Shown: positions 8,483-17,966 of the stretch, piece by piece
Layout: every line of letters starts with the position of its first letter
How positions within the stretch are numbered: the stretch's first letter is position 1
Assembly (NCBI GenBank): GCA_000432735.1
Contig: FR887818.1
Span: forward strand, 7,190 to 63,898
Direction of reading: 5' to 3'
Source: Bacteroides sp. CAG:443
GTDB lineage: Bacteria > Bacteroidota > Bacteroidia > Bacteroidales > Bacteroidaceae
DNA: 56,709 nucleotides
Translations under genes and position numbers: made by a program
The notes under the pieces: generated by a model
Databases searched by the model: none
Seen by the model: the letters and a program-made list of their open reading frames with translations, nothing else
What the model was told of the DNA's origin: nothing

Positions 8483-10054
8483 ATGAAAACAATGATATAT
8501 TCTTTAGCTTTGGCTGCCCTTATGTCATTAGGTAGTTGTAATGACGATGATCCTATATTGACACAGAAAGATTGGGATGGTACTGCGACATATTTCGCTT
8601 CGACAGACGAACAGTTTTCTACTTATTACAGACCGTATGTGGGTTATGTAGGCGATCCAATGCCGTTCTATGATCCGGTAGAACAGAATTTTAAAATTTT
8701 GTATTTACAGGAGTTTCGTCCTAATCAGGAAGCAACCTACCATCCTATTTGGGGGGTAAGTACAAAGGATGTTGGCTCTTACCAGTCGTTGGGAGAGGTG
8801 ATTCCTACCGGTAATGCTTCGGAGGCAGATGCTGCAATTGGAACAGGTAGTACTATTTATAATGAGTCGGAGAAAGTTTATTATACATTCTATACAGGCC
8901 ATAGCGCAAATCTGGAAGTTGTAATGATGGCGACTTCTTCTGATTTTAAGACATGGACGAAGAGTAAGACTTTCTATTTGCAGGGGAATGATTATGGATA
9001 TAGTGCAAAAGATTTCCGTGATCCGTTTGTCTTCAAGGGAGATGATGGCGTTTATCATATGATCGTTTCTACAATGCAGGGTACAAAGGGCGTTTTGGCT
9101 GAATTTGTTTCTTCCGACTTGAAGTCCTGGGAACACAAAGGAGTGTTCATGTCTATGATGTGGGATCGTTTCTACGAATGTCCGGATGTCTTTAAGATGG
9201 GTGACTGGTGGTATCTGGTGTATTCAGAAAAACATGTTGCTATCCGTAAAGTTCAGTATTTTAAGGGACATACGCTGGAAGAACTGAAGGCATGTACAGC
9301 CAATGATGCAGGTATATGGCCGGATGATCATGAAGGTCTTTTGGATTCTCGTGCTTTCTATGCCGGAAAGACTGCTTCGGATGGTACTAACCGTTATATC
9401 TGGGGATGGTGTCCGACACGTGAAGGCAATAACAATACATCGGTTGGAGCTGCTCCGAATGAACCTCAATGGGCTGGAAACTTGGTTGCTCATCGTATTA
9501 TCCAGCACGAAGATGGTACTTTGTCATTGGGTAAAGTCGATGGAATTGATCAGAAGTATACATCAGTTTCTTCATTGAAGGTTATGGCAAAAAGTGAAAA
9601 TGGTGTAAGTGAAAATGGCGGTAAGTATGTCTTAACTGGAAATTCTTTCGTTTTATTTAATCGTCTGAATGTTGCTAACAAAATATCTTTTACTGTAAAG
9701 ACGACAGATAAAACCGATAAGTTCGGATTCTCTTTGGTTCGTGGTACTGACTCGAAGAAGTATTATTCTATCGTTGTTAATCCGGAGGATAATGGCAAGA
9801 GAAAGTTGAACTTTGAAGAACAAGGAGAAGAAGGTATGGGATTTGTTGCAGGAATTGATGGATACTTGTTTAACACTCCTACCGATAACGAATATCATAT
9901 CACCGTTTATACGGACAATTCTGTTTGCGTTGTTTATGTCAATGACAACGTTGCTTATACAAACCGTATTTATGGTACACAGAAGAACTGCTGGTCTATT
10001 AACTGCTACGAAGGTACCGTTGAGGTAAGCAATGTTGAAGTAAGTTATTATTAA
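8483..10054 (+). CDS. GH32 surface endo-fructanase (endo-levanase type)
   Basis: GH32 lipoprotein, 523 residues, with lipidated Cys19 in LGSC followed by NDDD, a pattern suiting surface exposure. Catalytic motifs are modified in the way seen in endo-acting bacterial levanases. The nucleophile is Asp58 in VGDPMPFYDP, the transition-state stabiliser is in FRDP (Asp180), and the acid/base is Glu232 in YECPD. The classic WMNDPNG and its deep exo-pocket sequence are absent. Gene order and length match BT1760, the surface endo-levanase of B. thetaiotaomicron. It is expected to cut fructan outside the cell into oligosaccharides for SusC/SusD. It lies in the main transcript, 19 bp ahead of the next GH32 gene. 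Levan versus inulin preference cannot be decided here. Confidence 0.85.
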   Translation: MKTMIYSLALAALMSLGSCNDDDPILTQKDWDGTATYFASTDEQFSTYYRPYVGYVGDPMPFYDPVEQNFKILYLQEFRPNQEATYHPIWGVSTKDVGSYQSLGEVIPTGNASEADAAIGTGSTIYNESEKVYYTFYTGHSANLEVVMMATSSDFKTWTKSKTFYLQGNDYGYSAKDFRDPFVFKGDDGVYHMIVSTMQGTKGVLAEFVSSDLKSWEHKGVFMSMMWDRFYECPDVFKMGDWWYLVYSEKHVAIRKVQYFKGHTLEELKACTANDAGIWPDDHEGLLDSRAFYAGKTASDGTNRYIWGWCPTREGNNNTSVGAAPNEPQWAGNLVAHRIIQHEDGTLSLGKVDGIDQKYTSVSSLKVMAKSENGVSENGGKYVLTGNSFVLFNRLNVANKISFTVKTTDKTDKFGFSLVRGTDSKKYYSIVVNPEDNGKRKLNFEEQGEEGMGFVAGIDGYLFNTPTDNEYHITVYTDNSVCVVYVNDNVAYTNRIYGTQKNCWSINCYEGTVEVSNVEVSYY

Positions 10055-10073
10055 TATACTGATTAATTGTTTT

Positions 10074-11885
10074 ATGGATTTGAATTTATTTTCATCAAAG
10101 AAAGGTTTGTTGGCCATTATGTTAGGGCTTTCACTGACGGCTCAAGGTGTAGAGAATAATGTGAATGTTAAGCATTTGGCTAACGAGCAAAATATTATCG
10201 TTCTAGATTCGGTGAAGAAGTTTTTACTTCTTCCCGTTCAGGAGAACGCACCGGAAGGCAAGGTTAACATTATTGTTAATAATCAGTTTCAGTTAGATCA
10301 GAGCATCAATGTCCGCCTGGCTCGTGAAAGAGTTGATTATTATGTACCATTGGATTTGTCTGCCTATGCGGGAAAGACTATTTCAATCGACATTACGGGT
10401 ATGCCTTCTTCTTCGTTGTGCTGGAAGGAAATAAAGGTTTCTGATACTTTCGATTCTGCCAATCGTGAGAAATTCCGTCCCGTTTATCATCATACTCCGG
10501 TATATGGCTGGATGAATGATCCGAACGGTATGTTCTACAAGGATGGAGTCTATCACTTGTATTTCCAATATAATCCTTATGGATCAATGTGGGGAAATAT
10601 GACATGGGGACATTCTACAAGTACTGATTTGGTACATTGGACGGATGAAGGTACTCCAATCGTAGCAGATGCGTGGGGTACTATTTTCAGTGGATCTTGT
10701 GTGGTTGATAAAGATAATACTGCCGGTTTCGGTAAAGGTGCCGTCATAGCATTCTATACGTCAGCTAAACCAAGTCCGTGGGGAGATGTACAATCTCAAA
10801 GTATGGCATACAGCTTGGATAATGGTAAGACTTTTACCAAATATGAGCATAATCCGATTCTGACTTCTCCTGAACGTGATTTCCGTGATCCGAAAGTATT
10901 CTGGTATGCTCCAGGTAAGCATTGGGTGATGATGCTGGCTGTAGGACAGGAAATACAGATTTATTCCTCTTCTAATTTAAAGGACTGGAAGAAAGAAAGC
11001 AGTTTCGGCACTATGCAAGGTGCACATGGTGGTGTATGGGAATGCCCTGATCTGGTAGAGGTTCCGGTTGAAGGTACGAAAGAAAAGAAATGGGTGCTCA
11101 TCTGCAATATCAATCCGGGCGGACCGTTCGGAGGTAGTGCCACACAATATTTTGTTGGACACTTTGACGGTAAGACATTTGTCAATGATTCTCCTACTTT
11201 GACCAAATGGATGGACTGGGGAAAAGACAACTATGCTACTGTTACATGGAGTAATGCTCCAGCCGGTCGTTGTATAGCATTAGGCTGGATGAGTAACTGG
11301 CAATATGCAAATAATGTTCCTACTACTCAGTATCGTAGTACGAATACAATAGCTCGCGATCTCACTCTTTATAAGGTGGACAATGAACTTTATTTGAAAA
11401 GTACTCCTTCACCTGAAATAAAGAAGGCACGTTCGGAAAAAGTAGAGATTCCTTCTTTTAAGGTAACTGATAAGTATGAGGTTGCCAGTCTGCTGAAGGA
11501 TAATAAGGGTGCCTATGAATTGGAAATGACAATTGAAAATGCTGGTGCATCGAAGATTGCTCTTGCTTTGGTAAATGACCAGAACGAAAAGGTATCCATG
11601 TATTACGATACGGTGCGTAAGCAATTTGTTATGGACCGGAGTGCAAGTGGTATTGTCGATTTTAGTCGTGATTTCCCTGCTGTAACGGTAGCTCCTGTTG
11701 AGGATACAAATAAGATTCACCTGCGTTTGTTTGTCGACTCTTCTAGTATTGAAGCATTCGGCGAAGAAGGAAAGTTTGTGATGACGAATCTTGTATTTCC
11801 GACAGTCCCTTATAATAAGTTAATCCTTGAATCGGACAAAGATGGGTATACTGTGAAATCATTAAGTGTATATAAGTTGCAATAG
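10074..11885 (+). CDS. GH32 exo-fructanase with N-terminal beta domain
   Basis: GH32 enzyme, 603 residues, with canonical motifs: Asp149 in GWMNDPNG, Asp272 in FRDP and Glu323 in WECPD. About 120 residues precede the propeller (FLLLPVQENAPEGKV to SSSLCWKEI), forming the extra N-terminal beta domain common in Bacteroides GH32 enzymes. The same domain occurs in the enzyme at 14754. The N-terminus has a basic and hydrophobic stretch ending around LTAQG without a lipobox, so a periplasmic enzyme is likely. It should trim imported oligofructosides to fructose. Last gene of the main transcript; the following 297 bp hold a hairpin and the next operator. Counterpart by order: BT1759. Confidence 0.9.
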   Translation: MDLNLFSSKKGLLAIMLGLSLTAQGVENNVNVKHLANEQNIIVLDSVKKFLLLPVQENAPEGKVNIIVNNQFQLDQSINVRLARERVDYYVPLDLSAYAGKTISIDITGMPSSSLCWKEIKVSDTFDSANREKFRPVYHHTPVYGWMNDPNGMFYKDGVYHLYFQYNPYGSMWGNMTWGHSTSTDLVHWTDEGTPIVADAWGTIFSGSCVVDKDNTAGFGKGAVIAFYTSAKPSPWGDVQSQSMAYSLDNGKTFTKYEHNPILTSPERDFRDPKVFWYAPGKHWVMMLAVGQEIQIYSSSNLKDWKKESSFGTMQGAHGGVWECPDLVEVPVEGTKEKKWVLICNINPGGPFGGSATQYFVGHFDGKTFVNDSPTLTKWMDWGKDNYATVTWSNAPAGRCIALGWMSNWQYANNVPTTQYRSTNTIARDLTLYKVDNELYLKSTPSPEIKKARSEKVEIPSFKVTDKYEVASLLKDNKGAYELEMTIENAGASKIALALVNDQNEKVSMYYDTVRKQFVMDRSASGIVDFSRDFPAVTVAPVEDTNKIHLRLFVDSSSIEAFGEEGKFVMTNLVFPTVPYNKLILESDKDGYTVKSLSVYKLQ

Positions 11886-11899
11886 GTATTGACTACTGG

Positions 11900-11954
11900 A
11901 CCGATACCGAGTTGGCGGTATCTAAACCTGAGGTTACCGAAAACCGGTATCGGT
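11900..11954 (+). other. Long-loop inverted repeat after the GH32 gene
   Basis: ACCGATACCG (11900-11909) and CGGTATCGGT (11945-11954) form a perfect 10-bp stem around a 35-nt loop, 15 bp after the GH32 stop codon. There is no T-tract, so it is a transcript-end or stability structure rather than a clear intrinsic terminator. Confidence 0.4.
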
Positions 11955-12044
11955 CAATATATTCAAGTCACGCGACATATGAGCCCTATGCAGTAAGTTT
12001 CGGTATATTATGCCATTATAAATGATTTATATGCAGATAGATAA

Positions 12045-12107
12045 AAATGTTACGCTGTTTGCTAAAATTGTTTCATGTAACAATTTTGCTATATGATGTA
12101 ACATTTC
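12045..12107 (+). promoter_or_regulatory. Four-half-site operator upstream of the extra barrel gene
   Basis: Second copy of the architecture at 1961-2023. The outer arms are AAATGTTAC (12045-12053) and GTAACATTT (12098-12106). The inner element is AATTGTTTCATGTAACAATT (12066-12085). Relative to the first copy, both arms of each repeat changed together, so the symmetry itself is conserved. It ends 26 bp before the -7 element, exactly as at susC. It implies that the locus has at least two co-regulated transcripts. Confidence 0.75.
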
Positions 12108-12133
12108 TTATATCTGTAGAGTCAATGCTTGTG

Positions 12134-12141
12134 TACTTTTG
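12134..12141 (+). promoter_or_regulatory. Bacteroides -7 promoter element of the barrel gene
   Basis: TACTTTTG fits TAnnTTTG. It is 27 bp downstream of the last operator base, the same offset as for susC, and 41 nt before the ATG. Confidence 0.6.
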
Positions 12142-12182
12142 CGCCGAATTAGAATCTACTCTTTCATATTTAAAAAATAACT

Positions 12183-14594
12183 ATGAAGACTGAGAAAAAA
12201 CAGTTTTGCAATCGTATGAATGCAGCAATAATGCTGCTCGCTTTGGCTTGTGTTAATGGATACGCACAGGAAGAAAATAAATCATCAAATAATGACGGTA
12301 ATTCCAAGGAAGAAGGAAATCGTAATGTCATGCTGAATGCCGCTAGTGCTAACGGTCCTCGTGAAATTCAGATTGGTCTTCCATCGGCCGATGTGAATGT
12401 TCTGGAGAATGGTATACCGGTTACTTATGCGACCAATCCTCACACCGTAAATTCATTGTGGCGTGCTGATGCTAGTTTGAGTCATGTAGGACTTCTGAAA
12501 ATCGCAGAAACTGCTATTACAACAGGTAATATCGGTTATGCGGTAAACTCTTTTACTCAGCTAGGCCAAAAAGGGTTTCATGGTACTTTAGACTATAAGG
12601 CTAACCATTTCGGAATGCAGGAAGTTTCACTGAACTTGAATGGTGAGATTGCTAATGACTGGTTTTACAGTGGAAGTATTTATCAGGACTTTGATCCGGG
12701 AACATTTAAAATCAAGTCTACACCGTTTCAAGATAGAACTCAGATTTATAAGTTCGCTTTGACTAAACGCTACAATAATAATCGCGGTGAGTTCACTGCG
12801 ATGTATCATTATAGTAACAGTCATCCTGTATATAACTATGCAACTCAGTCGGCGCCGTTTATTTATGTAGGCGATGGTAGTGTGAAAGAGTTCGGTAAGT
12901 TCGCTCTTGGTACCACATCTTATTTGCCTGTAGACAATGAGATGATGTATCGGGATATGCGTACAGGTGAATTGAAGAAAACAAATCTTTACGATGCTGC
13001 ACAGAATAAAGGTAGTGAGTTCGTTTTGATGAATGACTATAAATGGGATAATGGATTGGCATGGAAAGTTGTCATGAAATATGATCATGCAATGGGATCG
13101 TGTGTATACCAGACTCCGATGGAGTTGAGTCAACGCACCAATAGCTCTATCAATTATCAGTATGAAGCTGCCGATGGCTCTATGCAACCGTATGATGGAG
13201 AATATGTTCAAAGTCGTATGTCATGTTTGAACCGTGGCTTTATTGATGAGTTGATGTTTACTACCGAGCTGTCACGTAAGTTGTCGAACGGAACATGGCG
13301 TTTGGGACTGAATGAGTGGTATTATGATATTGACTATGCTTCGAATACAACGATGTACGATCAGTCTGTTCCTGCCGATGGAAGTTATCCGGTACGTTTG
13401 TGGAATCCGGCTTTTGCGACTGCTACAAGCCGTTCTTATGCAGGAAATGGATATTATTATGATTTCAACAAGAATGCTTCAGAATATTATAACGGTCATG
13501 AAAATAAATTAGCTATTTATTTTACTCACGACTGGGATATTACTGAAAAATTCAACTTGTATTATGGAGCTCGTTTGGAATATCAGGCACTTCGTGGCAA
13601 CAATGCAGCTGTAAAAAATGCTAATGGAGATTATGTCGGACGTTTTGCTAATTATTACCTTGGAGCGACTGCTGTTCCGGTATATGATGCAGATGGTAAT
13701 CAGACAGGATATGCTGCTGGCACAGCGGGTACTTCTGGTGCGGTAGCGATTAGTCCTACTCCTATTAATTACGACTGGTTCAATTATGCATTAAGTGCTG
13801 CTGCTACTTATAAGCTGACTGATAAGTTTGGTTTTACCGGCGATTTTACATATATTACACAGCATCCTAAGATAGAGAACTTTGCTCCGTCTGTTTTGCC
13901 AAATACCGATAAGATTTCTGTACCATTGGGACGTGCAGGTATCTATTTTAATAATGAATGGTTGAGCTTGACTTCATTGTTCTCGTATATCTCGAAGACC
14001 AACAATAACTCGACGTTGAATCTTCAGCATGCGATAAATGGCGTGAATGAGATTTTGGCAGCTCCGCTTAATTATGATATCAAGACTTTGGGATGGACTA
14101 CCGATGTAGTAGCTACTCCGTTCAAGGGATTTGATTTGCATTTCTTGTTCACTTATCAGAAGCCGACTTATAAGAAATACGAAACTTCGGTTAAGTTCTC
14201 AGACGGATATGTTGGTCAGATCAATGCGACGGGAAACATTGTAGCAGAAATTCCGCAGGTGATTGTGGAAATTGATCCGAGCTACATGATTACCAAGGAT
14301 TTGAAAATATGGACTAGCTTCCGTTATTTCAGTAAGACTTATGCGAACATCAATGATGCATATTACTTTAATGGACGCTGGGAAACTTTCGGAGGTTTAA
14401 ATTGGCAGGTGAACAAAAAGTTGTCACTGGGATGTTCGGTTGTCAACTTCCTGAATCAAACAGGTGCTAAAGGTAGTATTGCCGGTGCAGAACTTGTTAC
14501 CAAAGACGAAGCAGGACAGTACGCCAATACAGTGATGGCCGGTAGTTATATCCGTCCGTTCACGGTAGAATTCTCTGCTCAGATAAAATTCTGA
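12183..14594 (+). CDS. Extra TonB-type outer-membrane barrel of the fructan locus
   Basis: Outer-membrane protein of 803 residues with a signal peptide ending at NGYAQ. The first 60 residues after it are polar. Then a short plug-like region (about 60-150: NVMLNAASANGPREIQIGLPS) precedes a long barrel rich in alternating aromatic strands and ending in a C-terminal Phe (EFSAQIKF). It lacks the carboxypeptidase-like domain and the SusC length, and no SusD partner follows it, so it is not a standard SusC. It resembles the TonB-receptor-like barrels of Bacteroidota. The fructan-type operator in front of it and its place between two GH32 genes suggest uptake of fructose or short fructosides. That role is inference. 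Confidence 0.7.
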   Translation: MKTEKKQFCNRMNAAIMLLALACVNGYAQEENKSSNNDGNSKEEGNRNVMLNAASANGPREIQIGLPSADVNVLENGIPVTYATNPHTVNSLWRADASLSHVGLLKIAETAITTGNIGYAVNSFTQLGQKGFHGTLDYKANHFGMQEVSLNLNGEIANDWFYSGSIYQDFDPGTFKIKSTPFQDRTQIYKFALTKRYNNNRGEFTAMYHYSNSHPVYNYATQSAPFIYVGDGSVKEFGKFALGTTSYLPVDNEMMYRDMRTGELKKTNLYDAAQNKGSEFVLMNDYKWDNGLAWKVVMKYDHAMGSCVYQTPMELSQRTNSSINYQYEAADGSMQPYDGEYVQSRMSCLNRGFIDELMFTTELSRKLSNGTWRLGLNEWYYDIDYASNTTMYDQSVPADGSYPVRLWNPAFATATSRSYAGNGYYYDFNKNASEYYNGHENKLAIYFTHDWDITEKFNLYYGARLEYQALRGNNAAVKNANGDYVGRFANYYLGATAVPVYDADGNQTGYAAGTAGTSGAVAISPTPINYDWFNYALSAAATYKLTDKFGFTGDFTYITQHPKIENFAPSVLPNTDKISVPLGRAGIYFNNEWLSLTSLFSYISKTNNNSTLNLQHAINGVNEILAAPLNYDIKTLGWTTDVVATPFKGFDLHFLFTYQKPTYKKYETSVKFSDGYVGQINATGNIVAEIPQVIVEIDPSYMITKDLKIWTSFRYFSKTYANINDAYYFNGRWETFGGLNWQVNKKLSLGCSVVNFLNQTGAKGSIAGAELVTKDEAGQYANTVMAGSYIRPFTVEFSAQIKF

Positions 14595-14603
14595 TTCATA
14601 TAA

Positions 14604-14637
14604 CTTCATCTTCATCTCTTTCGAAATGAAGATGAAG
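14604..14637 (+). other. Hairpin after the barrel gene
   Basis: CTTCATCTTCAT (14604-14615) pairs perfectly with ATGAAGATGAAG (14626-14637) around a 10-nt loop, 9 bp after the barrel stop codon. No T-run follows, so termination is uncertain; it may be an mRNA 3' end structure. Confidence 0.45.
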
Positions 14638-14753
14638 AATGAAAAACGTTCTTTATATAGTTTTCAATAGGTATTAGATTATATAAAAATATCAGGTCTT
14701 CATAATTAGAAAATAAAAAAGTTGTAACTTTAAAACATTTTAAAACATATACC

Positions 14754-16631
14754 ATGAAAAGTAAAATCTTTCAGCTGATTTTGGGACAAGCTTTTTTGTG
14801 TAGTATGATAGCTTGTCAGTCGCAGAAGAATAGCCTGACATTCGAAAATCAGGGCGATTCTTTGACTGTCATTCACATTGCTCATCCCGCGAAGTATTTG
14901 TTGCTTCCTGTTCAGGAAACAGCAGGGGAGGGAAAGGTGAAACTCGACACTGGAAGTCCGGCAGATGTCGCAATGGACATTCGTCTGGCTGTAGATAGTG
15001 TAGAATATTATGTTCCGTTTGAATTGCCACAAGGAACAGAAGAAGCAACGGTTACAGTCGGCAAAGTACCAGCTAAGGCTGTATGTTGGGAAAATATCCA
15101 GTTATCGGATACTTTTAATACTGCCAATACCGATTACTATCGTCCTATTTATCATCATACTCCTCTGTATGGATGGATGAATGATGCAAATGGACTGGTA
15201 TATAAGGATGGCGAATATCATTTGTATTTCCAGTATAACCCTTACGGTTCTAAGTGGGGAAATATGCACTGGGGACATTCAGTAAGTAAAGACTTGATTC
15301 ATTGGGAGCACTTGAAGCCGGCTATTGCTCGCGATACGCTGGGACATATTTTTTCGGGTAGCTCTATTGTAGACCATAACAACAGCGCAGGCTACGGTAA
15401 GGATGCCATGATTGCTTTTTATACTTCTGCGAGTGATGAACACGGACAGATTCAGTGCATGGCATACAGTAACGACAACGGACGTACATATACAAAATAC
15501 GAGAAAAATCCGGTTCTGACTCCATTCGACGGCTTGAAGGATTTCCGTGATCCGAAGGTATTCTGGTATGAACCGGCTCAGAAGTGGTACATGATTGTTT
15601 CTGCTGACAAAGAAATGCGCTTCTATGCTTCTTCTAATCTGAAAGACTGGGAATATTTAAGTGGCTTCGGAAAAGGTTATGGAGTACAGCCTAACCAGTT
15701 CGAATGTCCGGACTTTATCCAGCTTCCGGTTGATGGCGACAAGAACAACATGAAATGGGTCATGATTGTCAATATTAACCCGGGATGTATGTTCGGTGGT
15801 AGTGCTACAGAATATTTCGTTGGTGATTTCGATGGTAAAGAGTTTAAATGTGATACTAAGCCCGAAGTAACCAAATGGCTGGATTATGGAAAAGACCATT
15901 ATGCAACTGTATGTTTCTCTAACACTGGTGACCGTATTATCGCTGTACCTTGGATGAGTAACTGGCAGTATGCTAATATCACTCCTATTAAGCAGTATCG
16001 CGGTGCCAACGCATTGCCTCGTGAATTGTCGCTTTATACAAAAGACGGACAAATCTATATGGCTGCCAATGCTGTGAAAGAAACAGAAGCATTGCGTAAG
16101 GATACACGTAAGGTCGACGATTTTACTGTAAAGGGAGAGTACAAGATTGACGAAATCGTTCCGAATACAGACGGTGCTTATGAACTGGAGATGGATGTAA
16201 CTCCGGGTAAGGCACAGATGGTAGGATTTGATCTGCTGAATGCGAAAGGTGAAAAAATGAAAATCTATCTTGACATGAAGGCAGGTAAACTGATTGCCGA
16301 CCGTACGGAAAGTGGATTTGTTGATCTGGAGAAAATTGGTCCATTTGATGTAAATGCCAAGGAAACAGATGATCACCGCAAGACAATGTCTGTCAACTAC
16401 AAGAATGATTTTGCACTGGGTACATGGGCTCCTCTGTCACTGTGTGAAGGAAAGACTTATCATCTGAATATTTTTGTAGATAAATGTTCTGTCGAAATCT
16501 TTGTTGATGGTGGACGCATTGCTATGACAAATCTGGTATTCCCAACTCAACCATACAATGCAATGAACTTCTATGCTGAGAATGGTGAAGCACAGATCAG
16601 CAACATGAAAATATATAAATTGGGACTATAA
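14754..16631 (+). CDS. GH32 fructan hydrolase lipoprotein
   Basis: GH32 enzyme, 625 residues, lipidated at Cys21 (MIAC), with the N-terminal beta domain (about 45-115, YLLLPVQETAGEGKV) also present in the enzyme at 10074. Nucleophile Asp144 lies in GWMNDANG, where the usual Pro is Ala. The other catalytic residues are Asp266 in FRDP and Glu317 in FECPD. The Trp usually before Glu-Cys is Phe. An insertion near residues 525-550 (KTMSVNYKNDFALGTWAPL) lengthens the C-terminal sandwich. The lipid anchor leaves it open whether it faces the periplasm or the surface; the residues after Cys21 (QSQKNS) are not the acidic surface-export pattern. A near-consensus -7 element, TAACTTTA (14725-14732), lies just upstream. 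Confidence 0.88.
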   Translation: MKSKIFQLILGQAFLCSMIACQSQKNSLTFENQGDSLTVIHIAHPAKYLLLPVQETAGEGKVKLDTGSPADVAMDIRLAVDSVEYYVPFELPQGTEEATVTVGKVPAKAVCWENIQLSDTFNTANTDYYRPIYHHTPLYGWMNDANGLVYKDGEYHLYFQYNPYGSKWGNMHWGHSVSKDLIHWEHLKPAIARDTLGHIFSGSSIVDHNNSAGYGKDAMIAFYTSASDEHGQIQCMAYSNDNGRTYTKYEKNPVLTPFDGLKDFRDPKVFWYEPAQKWYMIVSADKEMRFYASSNLKDWEYLSGFGKGYGVQPNQFECPDFIQLPVDGDKNNMKWVMIVNINPGCMFGGSATEYFVGDFDGKEFKCDTKPEVTKWLDYGKDHYATVCFSNTGDRIIAVPWMSNWQYANITPIKQYRGANALPRELSLYTKDGQIYMAANAVKETEALRKDTRKVDDFTVKGEYKIDEIVPNTDGAYELEMDVTPGKAQMVGFDLLNAKGEKMKIYLDMKAGKLIADRTESGFVDLEKIGPFDVNAKETDDHRKTMSVNYKNDFALGTWAPLSLCEGKTYHLNIFVDKCSVEIFVDGGRIAMTNLVFPTQPYNAMNFYAENGEAQISNMKIYKLGL

Positions 16632-16647
16632 GCACAACGGTGCTTTT
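16631..16647 (+). terminator. Short terminator-like hairpin
   Basis: AGCAC, loop AACG, GTGCT, then TTTT, directly overlapping the stop of the GH32 gene. The stem is only 5 bp. It may partly separate the enzyme gene from the transporter gene. Confidence 0.4.
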
Positions 16648-16774
16648 AGTTCCTGCTATGATTCAACGGTTCGGCCTTTTATACTTGTTGACCTTAAATC
16701 CTTTTTGAGGAAAGGGAGTTATTTTATCCGGACCGTAATAAAAAACATTCATTTACTATAAAGCTTTACTTAAA

Positions 16775-17938
16775 ATGACAACAACCGATAAACTGAAATA
16801 TGCAAAATTGGTTCCTATCATGCTTTGCTTTTTTGCAATGGGATTTGTCGATTTGGTAGGAATCGCATCAAATTATGTAAAAGCCGATTTGAATCTGAGT
16901 GATTCGGAAGCTAATATTTTTCCGTCATTAGTCTTTTTCTGGTTCTTGATTTTCTCTGTACCGACAGGTATCCTGATGAACAGAATCGGACGGAAAAAGA
17001 CTGTGATGCTCAGCTTGATTGTCACATTTGTGTCACTTCTTATTCCTATTTTCAGCGATAGCTACGGGGTAATGCTGTGCTCGTTCTCGTTGCTGGGAAT
17101 TGGAAATGCACTGATGCAGACTTCGCTGAATCCGCTGTTGAGTAATATTATTTCGGGCGATAAACTTGCCAGTTCTTTGACTTTTGGACAATTTGTCAAG
17201 GCGATAGCTTCTTTCCTGGCTCCGTATATAGCCATGTGGGGAGCCACTCAGGCAATGCCTACATTTGGACTGGGCTGGCGTGTATTGTTCCCGGTATATA
17301 TGGTAATAGCCGTGATTGCTGTTCTGTGGTTGGGAGCTACTCCTATAGAAGAAGAAAAGCCTGATAAGGCTTCCGGTTTCGTAAGTTGTTTGAAGTTACT
17401 GGGACGTCCGTTTATCTTGCTCTGTTTCTTGGGTATTATGTGTCACGTAGGTATCGATGTAGGTACGAATACTACTGCTCCTAAAATTTTGATGGAACGT
17501 CTGGGAATGACACTCGATGAGGCAGGTTTTGCCACCAGCTTGTATTTTATATTCCGTACCTTGGGATGCTTCTCCGGAGCTATTATCTTGCAGAAAGTAT
17601 CTTCACGTTCATTCTTTATCGTCAGTGTTATTTGTATGCTGCTGGCTATGATCGGGCTCTTCGCTTCCGATGCCGGTGCAGTGATTTATATTGCCATAGC
17701 ATTGATTGGTTTCGGTAACTCTAATATTTTCTCTATCATTTTCTCACAGGCATTACTTGCCGTTCCGGAAAAGAAGAACGAGATTTCGGGATTAATGATT
17801 ATGGGATTGTTCGGTGGTACGGTATTCCCCTTGTTTATGGGTTTTGCAAGTGATGCTATCGGACAGAATGGAGCAGTTGCCGTTATGACGGTTGGAGTAA
17901 TATATTTGCTGTTCTATACATTGAAAATTAAAAAGTAA
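16775..17938 (+). CDS. MFS fructose transporter
   Basis: Major facilitator superfamily permease, 387 residues with about 12 hydrophobic segments. The loop motif GILMNRIGRKKTVML between segments 2 and 3 is the MFS signature. It belongs to the FucP/GlcP-like sugar permeases of Bacteroides by overall appearance. Placed next to fructokinase, it should carry free fructose from the periplasm to the cytoplasm. Gene order matches BT1758. It starts at ATG 16775 (MTTTDKLKYAKL), and 28 bp separate it from fructokinase, so the two are probably cotranscribed. Confidence 0.88.
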   Translation: MTTTDKLKYAKLVPIMLCFFAMGFVDLVGIASNYVKADLNLSDSEANIFPSLVFFWFLIFSVPTGILMNRIGRKKTVMLSLIVTFVSLLIPIFSDSYGVMLCSFSLLGIGNALMQTSLNPLLSNIISGDKLASSLTFGQFVKAIASFLAPYIAMWGATQAMPTFGLGWRVLFPVYMVIAVIAVLWLGATPIEEEKPDKASGFVSCLKLLGRPFILLCFLGIMCHVGIDVGTNTTAPKILMERLGMTLDEAGFATSLYFIFRTLGCFSGAIILQKVSSRSFFIVSVICMLLAMIGLFASDAGAVIYIAIALIGFGNSNIFSIIFSQALLAVPEKKNEISGLMIMGLFGGTVFPLFMGFASDAIGQNGAVAVMTVGVIYLLFYTLKIKK

Positions 17939-17966
17939 TGTTTAACTTTAATAAAAGAAACTAGAT

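Noticed and set aside
16667..16735. CGGTTCGG/CCGGACCG long-range stem before the MFS gene
   Set aside because: Loop of more than 50 nt and one wobble pair; too weak to call.
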